NCBI GenBank assembly: GCA_021848765.1
Contig: JAJZTU010000153.1
Span: 1 to 7,912, forward strand
Length of the DNA: 7,912 bases
Source of the DNA: Bacillota bacterium
GTDB lineage: Bacteria; Bacillota; GCA-003054495; Carboxydocellales; JAJZTU01
Reading direction: 5' to 3'
The first letter of the stretch is position 1; each line of letters begins with the position of its first letter. Below the pieces are notes generated by a model. It worked only from the letters and a program-made list of their open reading frames with translations. It was not told where the DNA came from and searched no databases. Shown here one piece after another: positions 6,016 through 7,912 of this stretch. Position numbers and translations under genes: made by a program.

Positions 6016-6579
6016 ATGGACTCATTCATGCGTAAATTTATAGCCTTCTACGAAAATTTGGAGGATTACCTGTCCGGCGGGCTGATTTTCCTGGGCTTAA
6101 CTCTGGTCATGACCAATGTAGCACTGCGCTATGTAATTGGCAAACCGGAATCCATTTTAGATGAATATTCTGTTTATCTGGTGGTATGGGGAGCCATGCT
6201 GGGGTTTGCCGTAGCCCTGCGGGATGACCATCATATTAAAGTGGATATGCTGTACAGGCTGTTTCCCATTGGGATGAAACGGGTGGTTACCTTGTTTGCG
6301 GATTTGATAGGTTTGGGTTTTTCCGGGGCCATGGCTGCCTATGGGACTAAACTGGTGATGACTTATAAGCTCCTGGGCCAGGGGTCGGCCGACAGCCAGA
6401 CTCCGTTATGGATTGTCTCTTTAATTTTACCCATCAGCGGTATCATGCTGGCCATCCGTTATCTGGACAGGATGCATGATTTATTCAAGAACGGCGGTAA
6501 GGACTGGATTGCCGAGCAAGAGAAGGAGGGACAAGGACATGGAAATGACAGTCTTGACAACTACCATTCTGCTCTTTAG
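6016..6579 (+). CDS. dctQ: TRAP transporter small membrane subunit, DctQ family
   Basis: A 187-residue membrane protein of usual family size. The ATG follows GGAGGGGG (6001-6008) by 7 bases. Four hydrophobic segments are seen, at roughly residues 20-40, 50-70, 90-112 and 130-150. Family features include NVALRYVIGKPESILDEYSVYLVVWGAM, read in parts (about 35-62), and the RDDHHIKVDML loop (about 69-79). DctQ joins DctM to form the membrane complex that receives substrate from DctP and moves it inward using an ion gradient, usually sodium. The hydrophilic C-terminal tail (about 155-187) is encoded partly in the 41 bp that overlap dctM, suggesting coupled translation. Confidence 0.93.
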   Translation: MDSFMRKFIAFYENLEDYLSGGLIFLGLTLVMTNVALRYVIGKPESILDEYSVYLVVWGAMLGFAVALRDDHHIKVDMLYRLFPIGMKRVVTLFADLIGLGFSGAMAAYGTKLVMTYKLLGQGSADSQTPLWIVSLILPISGIMLAIRYLDRMHDLFKNGGKDWIAEQEKEGQGHGNDSLDNYHSAL

Positions 6580-7840
6580 TTTGTTTGTGGCCCTCTTTTT
6601 GCTGAATGTACCCATTGCCGTCAGTTTGGGCACTGCTGCTACGGCCATCCTCTTTTTGGGCGGCAAGTTTTCCTTATACATGATAGTACAGCGGATGTTT
6701 GCCGCCCTGTTGGCCCCGCCCCTGTTAGCCATTCCGGCCTTTGTGGTGGCGGGGGTGCTGATGTCCCGGGGAGGGGTGGCCAAATATCTGATTAATGCTT
6801 TGCGGGCCTGGATTGGCCATTTGCCCGGGGGCCTTTCGGTAGTAACTATTCTGGCCTGCGCCATTTTTGCCGCCATTTCCGGTTCCAGTCCGGCTACAGC
6901 AGCAGCCATCGGAGCTATTATGCTGCCGGCCATGCTGGAAGGGGGCTATCCCAAACGCTATGCCATGGGCCTGATTGCTGCCGGGGGTACCCTGGGCATT
7001 CTTATCCCTCCCAGTGTTACCCTGATCATTTACGGCATTACGGCAGAAGAATCCATCGGTAAACTGTTTATGGGCGGGCTGCTCCCCGGTCTCTTCCTGG
7101 CCGGTATTCTGCTGATCAGCGCTGTTTTCTACGCGAAGAAAAACGGTTTTGGCCAGGGGGAAAAGGCTACTTGGGAGGAAAGGTGGCAGGCCTCGGTCAA
7201 AGCTATTCCCGGGGCATTTTTACCGGTTTTCATTCTGGGCAGTATCTATTCCGGGGTGGTAACTCCCACTGAAGCTGCAGTATTGTCCGTCTTCTATACT
7301 TTGTTTGTCTCCATCTTTATTTACAAAGAACTGCACTGGTCCGATTTGCGCCAGGTTTTCCGGGATTTCGTGAATACTATTTCCATGGTTTATTTGGTCA
7401 TAGCTGCGGCCATGGTCTTCAGTCTCTATATCACCGATGCCCAGATCCCCAATCTGGTCGGTGAATGGATTAAAGGGGCCAACCTGGGCAAATTTACCTT
7501 CTTCCTGGTTGCCAACCTGATGTTCTTCGTCATGGGCACCTTCCTGGAAGCGGTATCTATTACCCTGATCACTTTGCCCATTCTGCTGCCCATGATCAGA
7601 CATCTGGATATTGACCTGATTCAATTTGCCATTGTCATGACGGTAAATATGGAACTGGCCATGATTACGCCGCCGGTGGGCTTGAATCTCTTTGTAGTCA
7701 GCAACATGGCTAAGGAACGCCTGGAAGAAGTGGTTAAGGGTGTGGTGCCTTTTATCATCATCATGATTGCTGTAATGATCCTGTTCATGGTCTGGCCGGA
7801 TATTTCCCTGTATATTCCCCGGGTCTTGATGGGCAATTAG
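6539..7840 (+). CDS. dctM: TRAP transporter large membrane subunit, DctM family
   Basis: A 433-residue permease, the usual length for DctM. The ATG at 6539 is chosen because GAAGGAGGG (6522-6530) ends 8 bases upstream; a longer frame from 6476 would add 21 polar residues encoded inside dctQ and has no SD. About a dozen hydrophobic segments run along the protein. Family motifs include NVPIAVSLG near the N-terminus, AAISGSSPATAAAIGAIMLP, GTLGILIPPSVTLIIYG, the GVVTPTEAAVLSVFY repeat in the second half, and MELAMITPPVGLNLFVV near the end. These two related halves hold the ion and substrate sites of this ion-transporter superfamily fold. DctM is the transport channel itself, working with DctQ and fed by DctP. 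No mutation or odd residue is evident. Confidence 0.95.
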   Translation: MEMTVLTTTILLFSLFVALFLLNVPIAVSLGTAATAILFLGGKFSLYMIVQRMFAALLAPPLLAIPAFVVAGVLMSRGGVAKYLINALRAWIGHLPGGLSVVTILACAIFAAISGSSPATAAAIGAIMLPAMLEGGYPKRYAMGLIAAGGTLGILIPPSVTLIIYGITAEESIGKLFMGGLLPGLFLAGILLISAVFYAKKNGFGQGEKATWEERWQASVKAIPGAFLPVFILGSIYSGVVTPTEAAVLSVFYTLFVSIFIYKELHWSDLRQVFRDFVNTISMVYLVIAAAMVFSLYITDAQIPNLVGEWIKGANLGKFTFFLVANLMFFVMGTFLEAVSITLITLPILLPMIRHLDIDLIQFAIVMTVNMELAMITPPVGLNLFVVSNMAKERLEEVVKGVVPFIIIMIAVMILFMVWPDISLYIPRVLMGN

Positions 7841-7900
7841 CAGGGAAATGAGTTTCTGTCACGAATATTGATTAAGCAAGACTCATTTTACGCAAAAACC

Positions 7901-7907
7901 GGGAGGG
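7901..7907 (+). promoter_or_regulatory. Probable ribosome site of a gene beginning beyond the window
   Basis: GGGAGGG lies 5 bases from the window edge and resembles the other strong SDs here (GGAGGGGG before dctQ, GGGAGG before dctP). It follows dctM by about 60 bases with no convincing terminator between, so a further co-transcribed gene, perhaps a metabolic enzyme for the imported acid, is likely to start just outside. Its identity cannot be seen. Confidence 0.45.
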
Positions 7908-7912
7908 CGTCT

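Noticed and set aside
2494..7875. ACGAATAT followed by TTAA found at 2494-2509 and 7861-7875
   Set aside because: Only 8 identical bases, with different spacing to TTAA, in A/T-rich DNA; likely chance, unlike the 14/15 match of the GGTT motif.
7846..7888. Inverted repeat AAATGAGT...ACTCATTT as a dctM terminator
   Set aside because: The 8-bp arms are A/T-rich, the loop is 27 bases and the T run is short. It would be a weak terminator at best, and an SD for another gene follows closely.

Overview
The window reads as Firmicutes chromosomal DNA, most likely from a Clostridia-type anaerobe of middling G+C. This is inferred from strong GGAGG-type ribosome sites, TTG starts backed by good Shine-Dalgarno (SD) sequences, a consensus sigma-A promoter, and gene families typical of that group. 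No species is assigned.

The left part (1-2256) is a patch of broken genes. It opens with the 3' end of an IS200/IS605-family (IS1341-like) tnpB gene. A structured non-coding segment follows (the presumed omega RNA) and then the hairpin at the right end of the element. The element ends at about 442, directly against the coding sequence of a phosphodiester glycosidase (NAGPA) domain protein whose N-terminal part is missing from this side, so the element appears to sit inside that gene. Facing it on the minus strand is a GAF-HD-GYP gene that carries both a frameshift and an in-frame deletion removing the whole HD/GYP catalytic centre. Its promoter is intact: consensus -35 and -10 with a 17-bp spacer and a Fur-like palindrome at the expected transcription start.

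The right part (2534-7840) is an intact, co-oriented transport locus. It holds a DcuS/CitA-type sensor histidine kinase, a CitB/DcuR-type response regulator 4 bp behind it, then the three parts of a TRAP transporter: lipoprotein DctP, small membrane protein DctQ and large membrane protein DctM. The likely circuit is that the kinase senses an external di- or tricarboxylate, phosphorylates the regulator, and the regulator controls uptake of that acid by the TRAP system. A 15-bp motif made of two GGTT(A) half-sites 11 bp apart occurs, with one mismatch, just before the kinase gene and in the dctP promoter region; it is the best candidate for the regulator's operator. Between dctP and dctQ lies a strong hairpin whose 3' arm could also pair with the dctQ ribosome site. 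An SD-like sequence in the last bases suggests another gene begins just beyond the window.

No clearly new multi-gene system was found. The points most worth checking are the shared operator-like motif, the alternative RNA pairing ahead of dctQ, the self-locating TnpB guide, and the operator still attached to a dead signalling gene.
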